From the NCBI GenBank assembly GCA_035628505.1, contig DASPJR010000220.1, positions 1-64,000 on the forward strand: a stretch of DNA of 64,000 bases, given 5' to 3'. This document shows, in pieces, positions 18,125 to 26,316 of this stretch. The stretch comes from DASPJR01 sp035628505. GTDB lineage: Bacteria; Planctomycetota; SZUA-567; H5-PLA8. Position 1 is the stretch's first letter. The number at the start of each line of letters is the position of its first letter. The position numbers and the translations under genes are program-made. Under the pieces are notes generated by a model. It made no database searches. It worked only from the letters and a program-made list of their open reading frames with translations, and had not been told where the DNA came from.

Positions 18125-21100
18125 TCACTTCAGTCCGAAGCGGCCACGCTTAATAATCAGGTTGTTCATCATACTGAATACGTAATCATCGATTGAGATC
18201 AAGACCTGCAGCTCGCCCGAAGCATCCGGCACACTCAGGCCTTCATCGATCCATGCGGATTCGAAGTTTATCTTACGCAGTGTCGCTTTGACGCGGAACA
18301 AGCCGCTTCGAGTGAGCTTGACCTGAAGAGAGTTTTCGGCGGTTCGCGCCGAACCTTTTTCATCTAGCACGAACGAAACACTTGCACCGCCCAGATTCAA
18401 CGTCACAAAAGCGCCGCTGAAGTCATTTTTGCCGGCGAGTTGAAGCTCCGCCTGCAAAACTGCTGAACTGCCGGCTCCGGACGCCAGCTTGCCCGAAAAC
18501 TTTTTGAGTGACAGAGTCTGCTGAATTGCCGCGACACCACTATCTTCTTCCACAGTCTCGCTCTTTGCAGCAAGCGCAGCCTGATCACTGACCGTGAAGG
18601 AGATGGATAATGCCGTGCCGGCGGTGCCTCCGGCGCTTGATCCGGTGTAGGGCGTTGCCTTCAATGTGTGCGTGCCGGTCGCGGGCGTCCACGCGTAGTA
18701 ATCGCCGTTTGAGTCGCCAGCAAGCGCGTAGGGCGCGGCACTCTCCGTGCGATAGTTGGAATTGGCGTCCAAAGCGAACCGAACACTTCCAACGGTCGTG
18801 GGATTGGTGTTGGCGCGAATATTCAGGTTACGCGTCGGAAGAGTGGCGAGGTTCAGTGTTGCTCCATTATTCAGCGGATCATAGCCCGCGATGGGCTGAT
18901 TGGTATCGGCATTGATGAGCGTAAAGCTCGTCACCGCATTCGTCGGTGCCGGGGCGCTCTGTGTCGTTGCACTCGCTTCGTTACTATACGGTGAGTCTCC
19001 TGAGGCATTGGTCGCGCGCAGCCGATAGACGTAGGTCGTGCTGGCGCTCAGGCCGCTGTCGGAAAAACTCAGTGCATTTGCTGAAAGCAGGGCGATCTGA
19101 GTGAATGCGCCGGTTCCTGTTTTGCGTTCGAGCTTAAATCCTGTTTCATTAGTTGCGTTATCGCTCCACACCAGATTGATCGAACTCGACGAGGCTGCAC
19201 TGGCTGAAAGATTGGACGGCGCGGCAGGCAGACCGGCGTTTGCATCGTCGATCACATTGAACGTGATGGTCAGCGTTGTACCCGCCGTGCCGCTGGCGGA
19301 TGCTCCCGTGTAGGGAGTGCCGCTGAGCGTGTGACTGCCGACGGCTGGAGTCCACGGATTGTAGTTGCCGTTCGTGTCGCCTGTGAGCGAATAAGGAGCA
19401 GCGCTCTCGATTTTATAATTAGCGTTGCCGTCCAACCCGAAGCGCACGCTGCCAACAGTCGCAGGGTTCGTGTTTGCCCGCACGCTCAGGTTGCGCGTGG
19501 GTAGTGTTGCAAGATTCAAAGTCGCCCCGTTATTCAGCGGATCATAACCGGGGACGGCCACGTCCGTATCCGCGTTGATCAGCGTGAAACTCGAGACGGC
19601 TTGAGCCGTTGCCGTTTTATAAGTTGCAGTGACAGTGGTCGCAGCAGCCGGCATCGTCAGCGTAGTGTTGGGATTCAACACGTCAGCAATACCGCTTGTG
19701 TCGCCGGTCCAGCGATCGAACATCTGGCCCGACGCCGGTGCGCTTGCGACGATATTAACGGCCGCTCCCGCTGCGTAATTTCCGCTTCCGCTGCCGCTGT
19801 TCACAGTGAGCGGATAGGTTGTCACTGTACCCGAGCGCTTGACCAGAATCACCCAGTCGGCCGTGCTGTTTGAAGGCGGATTGCCGAGCGCGACCGTGCC
19901 AGGTCCGCTGACGCTCGTGACTGATCCGTTCTGCAGCGCGCCACCGGATTTCGGATTGAACCACTTTACCGAGTAGCTCGCAGCGACTGTTCCCAGATTC
20001 AGGCTGGTCGTTCCTCCATTGGGCAGGTACACGGCGTACACTTCACCCGGTTTGGCGAAGCAGTAATCATTGGTTGCCGATGTCAATCCATCGTTGTGAC
20101 GCATCTGCGTGAATGGGAGATGGGTCTGGAAGAATTCAAGAGCGACGCGTGTTTGATCCCACATGTTGTTGCGTGAGCGCCAGTCTTCACACGTCAGATC
20201 GCTGTGTGGATAGCTGTAGCCAAAATACCATTCAACGCCTGCGCCGCCCGCCATCAGATTTCCCCAGAGGTGGGTTTTGCGGATCCCATCATGATTGGGA
20301 TCGTTCGCATCGGGCACCACGCCCTCGTTTGCGGTGGCGACTTCGTCAAGACAGGCAATCCACTTGCGACCATTGGCCGCTGAGTTGTCGATCCACGTTT
20401 TCGTTTGCCCATGCGTATCGGTCGTCTGCAGCGAAACGCCGTCGAGATATGCATATCCGAGCAGTGGAGTGTAAACGGATGATTGCTGGCCGGGATACGT
20501 GTGAATGACGATCGCATGATCGTACGGATCTGTATCTTTGATAAACTTCGCAAAGTCTTTGCGCTGCTGATCAGTGTTCGTGTTCTCCTCGCCGAGATTC
20601 CACACAAGGGCGGGGTGGTGGCTGAATCGGGCGATGAGTTCGCGGTAGTAGAGCTTGCGCTGCACATCCAGATTGCCGCCGTCGAGTAGCTGATCATTCT
20701 CAGTCTCCTGGGTGATGACATGCAGCAGAATGCCTTTGCGCGTCATGTGTGAGAAGACAACCTCCCACTGGTCCAGCTTGCTGCAGTCAAAACGGTAGCG
20801 CTCGGTTTTTGTTGTCCACGGAAACACATCGTCGCCGTCGCCCGTGACGTTCATGGTGAGGAAGTAAACGGCATTCATGCCTTTTGAAGAAAGATAGTTC
20901 AGGGCGCCGATGATGTTCTTGCCTTTCGAGCCCTGCCAGACTGGATCGCCGCTCTGCCAGTCGCCCGCGTGCGGGACATATTGGTGCAGAATGTTTTTAC
21001 CCTTCGGCGTGTTGTCGAACTCGTAGTAAGCGAGGAAGTTTTCGGGGCTGTCTGCTCCGCCTTTGATGTAATATTCACCCGTCTCAGCAAAGCGCAGGTA

Positions 21101-21577
21101 GTGCTCGCCGACGTAACGCAGCGCTCCTTTTCCTCGCAGGTCGCGGCCGCTTTTGTCTGTCGCGGCGATGGTAATCACGCCGCTGGCGCCATTGAAGGAA
21201 GTCGCCGTTCCTGCATTGGGATCAGTGCTGATTGCCACGTCTGTTCCGGTACGGAAAGAGACAACGTAGCTCCAGTCGCCGGCTTCATCCGGAGCGAAGT
21301 GGCAGCGCCACTTCGCGCCGCTTGTCGCACTGCTTTCTCCGGCATTGCCGTCCGCAGCATAGAATCCCGGAACGACAATCGAGCGCGTACCTTTTGAGAA
21401 GGTTACGTTCAGGCGATAGTCCCGAAACGGATTGGGCGTTCCGCCTTCACTGAGCGCTGGACCATCAAAGGTCAGCGTGACGCGATGCCACTTCTTGAGT
21501 TCGCCACTGATCGTCGTTGCTGCGTGCAACGCGACGCTGAGCAGAAAACATGAGACAACAAGACACCTGCGAATCAT
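18125..21577 (-). CDS. Secreted DUF5060-type glycoside hydrolase with FN3 and repeated accessory domains
   Basis: The 1150-residue product starts with a signal peptide (residues 1-20, VVSCFLLSVALHAA). An N-terminal beta-sandwich of the DUF5060 type follows (residues about 22-140, WHRVTLTFDGP). A TIM-barrel-like catalytic region spans about 150-560: WNLGEENTNT at 326-335 is the likely acid/base segment, and CLDEVATANEG then NLMAGGAGVEWYFGY are typical of this hydrolase group. C-terminal parts are a Gly-rich beta module with KYTVTYK-like ending, one fibronectin III domain (PAAPSNLSASAAS), two copies of an uncharacterised domain of about 115 residues (SFTLINADT), and a C-terminal domain ending in GRFGLK. 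The polysaccharide target is unknown. It lies 60 bp downstream of the FecR-domain gene, which carries the same repeated domain, so both are probably controlled by the upstream ECF sigma factor. Confidence 0.8.
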   Translation of the reverse strand: MIRRCLVVSCFLLSVALHAATTISGELKKWHRVTLTFDGPALSEGGTPNPFRDYRLNVTFSKGTRSIVVPGFYAADGNAGESSATSGAKWRCHFAPDEAGDWSYVVSFRTGTDVAISTDPNAGTATSFNGASGVITIAATDKSGRDLRGKGALRYVGEHYLRFAETGEYYIKGGADSPENFLAYYEFDNTPKGKNILHQYVPHAGDWQSGDPVWQGSKGKNIIGALNYLSSKGMNAVYFLTMNVTGDGDDVFPWTTKTERYRFDCSKLDQWEVVFSHMTRKGILLHVITQETENDQLLDGGNLDVQRKLYYRELIARFSHHPALVWNLGEENTNTDQQRKDFAKFIKDTDPYDHAIVIHTYPGQQSSVYTPLLGYAYLDGVSLQTTDTHGQTKTWIDNSAANGRKWIACLDEVATANEGVVPDANDPNHDGIRKTHLWGNLMAGGAGVEWYFGYSYPHSDLTCEDWRSRNNMWDQTRVALEFFQTHLPFTQMRHNDGLTSATNDYCFAKPGEVYAVYLPNGGTTSLNLGTVAASYSVKWFNPKSGGALQNGSVTSVSGPGTVALGNPPSNSTADWVILVKRSGTVTTYPLTVNSGSGSGNYAAGAAVNIVASAPASGQMFDRWTGDTSGIADVLNPNTTLTMPAAATTVTATYKTATAQAVSSFTLINADTDVAVPGYDPLNNGATLNLATLPTRNLSVRANTNPATVGSVRFGLDGNANYKIESAAPYSLTGDTNGNYNPWTPAVGSHTLSGTPYTGASASGTAGTTLTITFNVIDDANAGLPAAPSNLSASAASSSSINLVWSDNATNETGFKLERKTGTGAFTQIALLSANALSFSDSGLSASTTYVYRLRATNASGDSPYSNEASATTQSAPAPTNAVTSFTLINADTNQPIAGYDPLNNGATLNLATLPTRNLNIRANTNPTTVGSVRFALDANSNYRTESAAPYALAGDSNGDYYAWTPATGTHTLKATPYTGSSAGGTAGTALSISFTVSDQAALAAKSETVEEDSGVAAIQQTLSLKKFSGKLASGAGSSAVLQAELQLAGKNDFSGAFVTLNLGGASVSFVLDEKGSARTAENSLQVKLTRSGLFRVKATLRKINFESAWIDEGLSVPDASGELQVLISIDDYVFSMMNNLIIKRGRFGLK
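18589..19602 (-). repeat. Two copies of an accessory-domain repeat inside the glycoside hydrolase gene
   Basis: Two similar blocks of about 350 bp (roughly 19249-19602 and 18589-18939) both encode a domain beginning SFTLINADT, with GYDPLNNGATLNLATLPTRN, then RANTNP, TVGSVRF and SAAPY. They flank the fibronectin III module. A third, more divergent copy ends the FecR-domain protein (about 21665-22020), beginning SFSLINTET. Confidence 0.8.
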
Positions 21578-21637
21578 GACGATTCTCCTTTTCCCACTAC
21601 GGTTTTTTGCGGCAAGAACTGCTGCTACGAATCCAGC

Positions 21638-23335
21638 TTATTCATCATTTCTGTTTTTGGCGGCGTCATCCTTAATCGTGAATCGAATCTCGAGAGGCAG
21701 GCCCGTCTGGCCTTTTCCCGAAGCTTCAGTGAACGGCGTCGCAACCAAATGGTGCTCGCCGGGCCGCGGTTCCCATGCTTTGTACTTCACGTTTGTGTCG
21801 CCCGTCATCGCATAAGGAAAAACGCTCTCCAGTTTGTAGTTGTTCATGCCATTGAGATCGAAGCGCACACTGCCGACGGTTTCAGGGATCGTGTTTGCCC
21901 GAAGACTGATCTTGCGCGTGGGTAGCCTGGCTATATCGATCAGCACGCCATCGCTCACGCTTTCAAAACCAGGAATGACATCGTTTGTTTCAGTATTGAT
22001 CAGCGAAAAGCTCGCAACCGCTATGCGCACGGTTTCCTTTCGCCCGCGCCAGAGCGACTCCGGCTGAATAGGGCGGGGGACGCTCGGCGCCGCATTCTTG
22101 CGCGCAATCGATTCGTAGAACGCGCTCACGCGCTGCTGTCCGTGCGCATTCGAGAAGAGCGTGCGTCCTTCTTCCATGCGAAGATGCGCCAGGTCGCCAT
22201 CAGCACGGATGTCAAACCGCGTTCCTTCGATGGTGACATCCGCTGCAGCAGTGGAGACAACGAGGCGATAAATGCCCGCCTTGTTCGCTGCACTCTTAAA
22301 TTTCACATCCGAATAGATGCGTCCGCTTCTAAGCTTGATGTGCTCGAGGCTGCTAAGCTCAAGCTCGGTGCCTGCCTGGACATCCATTGCGACTCCCGAA
22401 TCCAGCAGCAGCGTGCCGGCGGAACCGCTGAAGTCGCTTCGTGGCGCAAACGTGAGCCGGTCTCCTGCGCGCAGTTCGCTTTCAGCTCCTGCAGCAACCG
22501 GAGCCCCTTGCCGCAGCAGCACGAACGCGCCGGAAGTCTGCGTCAACCGGCCGAGAAGCGCCGCCTGCAAAGGCGGCTTGGGTGCTGTGCCGGGATCAGC
22601 GGCGTCCACTTTCGCGAGCTGCTCCTTCGCCTGCTTGCGCGTCCCGTGGCTCTCAGCGAGTTCTGCTTCAATGCGGCGGCGTTCGGCATCGATGCGATCC
22701 AGCGCTGCTTTGCGTTCCTGTTCTTCAGCCGTCACGTTCTCTGTCACAGCAGGTACCGCAGGAGCAGTTTGAACAATCTTTTGACGCTCGCGCTCGACGC
22801 GTTCGAGCTGCGCAATGATTTCCTTCTGCCGCGCTTCGGCTTGTGCAAGCTCGCGTTGGATGCGCTGGCGTTCAGCTTCCCGGCGGCGAACTGCTGCTTC
22901 GGCCTGTGCAGCCGATTCAGCAGAGGTGTTCTGCTGAGTGTGAGGAGCCGTTGAAACCAGCGGTGTGCTGCGGCGACCGCTGCTCGCAGCAAATAGCAGG
23001 ATTGCGATAACTGCAAGCGCGGCTACTGCTGCCGGAATAGCGAACTCTGGCGAGCGGGTCTGAAACTTGCGCTTACGGCGCAGAGCACGGCCCGAACCCG
23101 GCCGATGAGCATTACTTTCCGCAATCGCGGCGAGCTCAGCTGTGCTTCCAGTCGATGCTCTCCTGCGTTCAGGCTTCAGCAACTCGCGCAGGTCGCGCTC
23201 AACTTCCGCCGCCGAAAAAAGTTCACTTGGGGCGCGGCTGTCGGTCTCAAGCAAATGTTTGAGTTCGGCGCGCTCCAGGTCGCTGGCTTCGCCGCGCAGA
23301 AACTTGTCATAGAGGTCATGTCGCGCGTCAGCCAT
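21638..23335 (-). CDS. FecR-domain membrane protein (predicted regulator of the sigma factor)
   Basis: The 565-residue product has a cytoplasmic N-terminus with a short helical anti-sigma-like start (HDLYDKFLRGEASDLERAEL), one membrane segment at about residues 97-118 (AIPAAVAALAVIAILLFAA), a coiled coil rich in Glu, Arg and Ala (about residues 145-245), and a FecR-type beta domain (LTQTSGAFVLLRQG, LRAGDRLTF, GTLLLDSGVAMDV). The C-terminus carries the same domain of about 115 residues that occurs twice in the next gene's glycoside hydrolase. Its ATG lies within the end of the sigma-factor gene (8-bp overlap), so the two are translationally coupled, as is usual for ECF sigma/anti-sigma pairs. 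The shared domain suggests that this protein senses, or is scaffolded with, the same extracellular ligand as the hydrolase. Confidence 0.75.
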   Translation of the reverse strand: MADARHDLYDKFLRGEASDLERAELKHLLETDSRAPSELFSAAEVERDLRELLKPERRRASTGSTAELAAIAESNAHRPGSGRALRRKRKFQTRSPEFAIPAAVAALAVIAILLFAASSGRRSTPLVSTAPHTQQNTSAESAAQAEAAVRRREAERQRIQRELAQAEARQKEIIAQLERVERERQKIVQTAPAVPAVTENVTAEEQERKAALDRIDAERRRIEAELAESHGTRKQAKEQLAKVDAADPGTAPKPPLQAALLGRLTQTSGAFVLLRQGAPVAAGAESELRAGDRLTFAPRSDFSGSAGTLLLDSGVAMDVQAGTELELSSLEHIKLRSGRIYSDVKFKSAANKAGIYRLVVSTAAADVTIEGTRFDIRADGDLAHLRMEEGRTLFSNAHGQQRVSAFYESIARKNAAPSVPRPIQPESLWRGRKETVRIAVASFSLINTETNDVIPGFESVSDGVLIDIARLPTRKISLRANTIPETVGSVRFDLNGMNNYKLESVFPYAMTGDTNVKYKAWEPRPGEHHLVATPFTEASGKGQTGLPLEIRFTIKDDAAKNRNDE

Positions 23336-23876
23336 GAGTGGACCTCAGCTTTCGCAGGATACATTCTTCAAGAGCGCGTCGCGCACGCGAAATCAGCATG
23401 TCGACGGCGGTGCTCTGCATGGCCAGCTTTTCAGCAATTTCACGCGAACGCATCTGTTGTGTGTATTTCAGTTCAATCGCCGTTCGTGTGCGTTCAGTCA
23501 GATCAGCCAGACAGGTCTTCAGCGCGTCCAGACGCGCCTGCGCATAGCCGGGAATGGCATGCGCCGTTTCACATTGCTCGGCGGCGTACTCGAAGCGATT
23601 CAAAACAGACTCGTCAATCGAAATAAACTTATGGCGGGCCTGGCGATAGTGCTGCAGCAGGATATTACGCGCAATGCCCCGCAGCCACGCTCCGAAACTT
23701 TGTGATGGATCGAAACGGTCGGCGCTTGAGAGCGCCTCGGCAAACACTTCCTGAACCAGATCTTCGGAGAAATGAGCATCGCCCGTCGCGGCGAGGAAAT
23801 AAGCCATCAGCCAGCGCCGGTTCTGCTCAACAATAGCCCGGGCCCAGACATTCTGTTGGTTCATGCACGTGTTCAT
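23328..23876 (-). CDS. ECF-type RNA polymerase sigma factor
   Basis: The 182-residue product has the expected size and order for an extracytoplasmic-function sigma factor. Region 2 contains HFSEDLVQEVFAEAL and a core-binding and -10-recognition stretch ending in WLRGIARNIL. Region 4 contains LTERTRTAIELKYTQQMRSREIAEKL and a recognition helix near STAVDMLISRARRAL. ATG is used at 23876; a second ATG four codons later is also possible. The gene overlaps the downstream FecR-domain gene and heads the operon ending with the glycoside hydrolase. A 195-bp divergent region separates it from the sulfatase gene and should hold both promoters. Confidence 0.85.
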   Translation of the reverse strand: MNTCMNQQNVWARAIVEQNRRWLMAYFLAATGDAHFSEDLVQEVFAEALSSADRFDPSQSFGAWLRGIARNILLQHYRQARHKFISIDESVLNRFEYAAEQCETAHAIPGYAQARLDALKTCLADLTERTRTAIELKYTQQMRSREIAEKLAMQSTAVDMLISRARRALEECILRKLRSTHG

Positions 23877-24071
23877 GCAAGCTTATTGACAGCAGGCCTG
23901 AAAACCTAACAAAAATTATTTTTAGAGTTCGCAAGCCGCTCGGCGGAGCCAATCGCCACATGAACTTACGTGAAAATACGTGGTTCTCGGGAACTTGCCG
24001 GAGTAGTCAATGCCATCGGCAGACGTGCAGGCGCCCTTGCAGTTCCGACTGCCCGCGAAGGAGGAATTTTG

Positions 24072-25484
24072 ATGAGTTCTAAACAGGCGATACTGTTCAT
24101 CGCATTTGTTTCGTGCTATATGGCCGCGGCCGCGGCCGAACCAGGCAAACCGAATTTCGTTGTGATTAACATAGACGATCTCGGCTATGCCGATATCGGT
24201 CCATTCGGATCAAAGCTCAACCGCACACCTAATCTTGATCGAATGGCCGCCGAAGGCCGGAAGCTCACGTGTTTTTACGCGGCACCGGTTTGCTCGCCAT
24301 CGCGCGCCGCTTTGATGACGGGCTGTTATCCCAAACGAGCCCTCCCAATTCCGCACGTCCTTTTCCCGGAAGATAAACATGGCTTGCATCCGGATGAGGT
24401 CACCGTCGCGGAACTGCTGAAACAAAGAGGTTATGCGACGGCTTGCATCGGCAAGTGGCATTTGGGCGACCAGCCGGAGTTTCTTCCGACAAAACAGGGC
24501 TTCGATGTTTTTTATGGCCTGCCGTATTCCAATGACATGGGTCCGGCGAGCGACGGTGTGAAAAGCGATCTCGGGGCGCCGCTTCCAAAAGCGGGTGCCG
24601 GTAAGGGCCAGCCGCCTTTGCCCTTGATGCGCCAGGACACCGTGCTGCAGCGCGTTCTTCCTGATGACCAGACGCGCCTTGTCGAACTCTACACGAACGA
24701 GGCCATCGCCTTCATTAAGAACAATAAAGACAAGAGCTTTTTCCTCTATATGCCGCACTCATCCGTCCACTTCCCTATCTATCCGGGTAAGGCATTCCAG
24801 AAGAAATCCACCAACGGCTATTACGGCGACTGGGTGGAAGAGACAGACTGGAGTGTCGGACAAATCCTGAATACGCTGCGGGAATCAGGCTTGGCCGAAA
24901 ATACCCTGGTATTGTTCACCAGCGACAACGGTGGAACCGCGCGCGGTCTGAACACTCCATTGCGCGGGCACAAGAATTCAACCTTTGAGGGCGGCATCCG
25001 CGTTTGCACTATCGCCTGGTGGCCCGGAAAAATCCCTGCGGGAACATTCACCGATGCCATCACGGGAATGTTCGACATACTCCCGACGTTTGCGAGACTT
25101 GCAGGAGCCGATCTGCCGCAAGGTCGCAAGCTCGACGGGATGGATATCTGGCCGCTTCTTGCCGGACAGCAGGACGCCAAAGGACACGATGAATTCTTTT
25201 ACTATCGCGGGCTGAAGCTCGAGGCTGTCCGTTCTGGACCCTGGAAGCTCTTCTTAGCCAGCGAGCAGCTGTACAATCTCGAAAGTGACATTAGCGAAAG
25301 CCAAAACGTCGCCGAATCAAATCCTGCTATCGTCGAGAGGCTCAAGTCATTGGCTGCGTCAATGAAAGATGATCTGGGCGTCGATGGACCGGGACCCGGA
25401 TGCCGCAGGCTTGGGCTGAATACAAATCCACTTCCTCTTATCGACCGCGACGGCAAAGTTCGACCAGGCTTCGAACCGAAGTGA
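24072..25484 (+). CDS. Secreted formylglycine-dependent sulfatase
   Basis: The 470-residue product begins at ATG 24072, preceded by AAGGAGGAATTTTG; upstream in-frame starts lack such a site. A signal peptide covers residues 1-22 (IALFIAFVS-like hydrophobic core ending AAAAA). NFVVINIDDLGYADIGPFG provides the metal-binding Asp pair, and VCSPSRAALMTG holds the CxPSR modification motif, with Cys74 as the residue converted to formylglycine by a sulfatase-modifying enzyme. GKWHLG, SDNGG and GGIRV complete the conserved set. Its length is typical of arylsulfatase A-type enzymes. The probable substrate is a sulfated polysaccharide, as for the many sulfatases of PVC bacteria; the neighbouring divergent glycoside hydrolase fits that reading but does not fix the substrate. 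Confidence 0.9.
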   Translation: MSSKQAILFIAFVSCYMAAAAAEPGKPNFVVINIDDLGYADIGPFGSKLNRTPNLDRMAAEGRKLTCFYAAPVCSPSRAALMTGCYPKRALPIPHVLFPEDKHGLHPDEVTVAELLKQRGYATACIGKWHLGDQPEFLPTKQGFDVFYGLPYSNDMGPASDGVKSDLGAPLPKAGAGKGQPPLPLMRQDTVLQRVLPDDQTRLVELYTNEAIAFIKNNKDKSFFLYMPHSSVHFPIYPGKAFQKKSTNGYYGDWVEETDWSVGQILNTLRESGLAENTLVLFTSDNGGTARGLNTPLRGHKNSTFEGGIRVCTIAWWPGKIPAGTFTDAITGMFDILPTFARLAGADLPQGRKLDGMDIWPLLAGQQDAKGHDEFFYYRGLKLEAVRSGPWKLFLASEQLYNLESDISESQNVAESNPAIVERLKSLAASMKDDLGVDGPGPGCRRLGLNTNPLPLIDRDGKVRPGFEPK

Positions 25485-25784
25485 GCATTAACGCCAGCAA
25501 TTACTTTCCCCGCAGCCAGAGCGGATCGATATTTTTCGCTGCGAGCTTCCGGGTACGCAAACGTCCATCTCCACAGATGTAACGAGATCATGCTGAAGAC
25601 ATGAGCGAACGGAAAGTGCCGTCCAATTCCTTTCTTGATTGGATCATAAAAGGCATCTACTATTTGTATTGATGTATTTGATGTGCTCTGGTCGAATTCG
25701 GCAGTGCCGATACGCGCCGGCCCGAGCCAAAAGAAACTGAAGAGCATTTCGACAATCACACAAAGTATCGCAGCAAAGTACCTT
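25485..25784. other. Gene-poor 300-bp stretch with a doubtful minus-strand coding remnant
   Basis: No plus-strand gene fits between the sulfatase and the tRNA. On the minus strand a frame from about 25759 reads like protein (MLFSFFWLGPARIG, then HVFSMISLHLWRWTFAYP) but runs without a stop into the antisense of the sulfatase until 25202. It could be a gene remnant or chance. No terminator hairpin was seen. Confidence 0.25.
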
Positions 25785-25858
25785 GTCCCCGTAGCTCAGA
25801 TGGATAGAGCGCTGGTTTCCTAAACCGGAGGTCGTGGGTTCGAATCCCGCCGGGGATA
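25785..25858 (+). tRNA. tRNA-Arg (anticodon CCU)
   Basis: The cloverleaf is complete. Acceptor strand GTCCCCG pairs with CGGGGAT (one G-T end pair); the D-arm is GCTC with GAGC; the anticodon stem CTGGT / ACCGG encloses the loop TTCCTAA with anticodon CCT; the T-arm is GTGGG TTCGAAT CCCGC. It reads AGG codons. CCA is not encoded. The last 20 bases recur with two mismatches at 39301-39320. Confidence 0.93.
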
Positions 25859-26316
25859 TGCACTTATTCCACAGCAAAGCCTTTTGACGAAGCCCCTCTT
25901 GCCGTAGAGTCGAGCTTGCCAGTCTGGCCATTCCGATCGATGATCACTCAGATGCTTACGAGCGCGCACTACATCATCTGCGCTCACCAGCGCAGGAATC
26001 TTTTGCAAGTGTTCCCAAGCCTCCGCCTCTAAGTTCGCCAAGTGCTCAGTTTTCGTTCCTTACTGCTCTGAGCCGCCGCGTGGCGGTCCCGAAGCTATTC
26101 CGGCCTTCCATCCGCGAGTCCAATCTGTAGCGGCGTCATTCTCAGCCTCGCGGTCAGATGCGAAAAAAGCACATGGCGGCAATGGATCGAACATCCTGCT
26201 ATCGCACGGGTTACATTTTGATGCGCGGCGCTGCGACCGTCTGATTGATAATTCTGCAAAAAAACCGGGACAACGTAAGATTCAGCACCTTTGAACTGCA
26301 GAATGGGACCGCGCAC
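25859..26316. other. Non-coding stretch after tRNA-Arg with a minus-strand coding remnant
   Basis: No intact gene is supported in these 458 bases. On the minus strand from about 26050 down to the tRNA a frame reads like a protein fragment (EAWEHLQKIPALVSADDVV, then HLSDHRSEWPDWQARLYG), preceded by a TAA and running into the tRNA. It may be the remnant of an inserted gene. The remaining bases up to the sigma-factor start hold only antisense frames; the promoter of the cassette should lie here. Confidence 0.3.
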
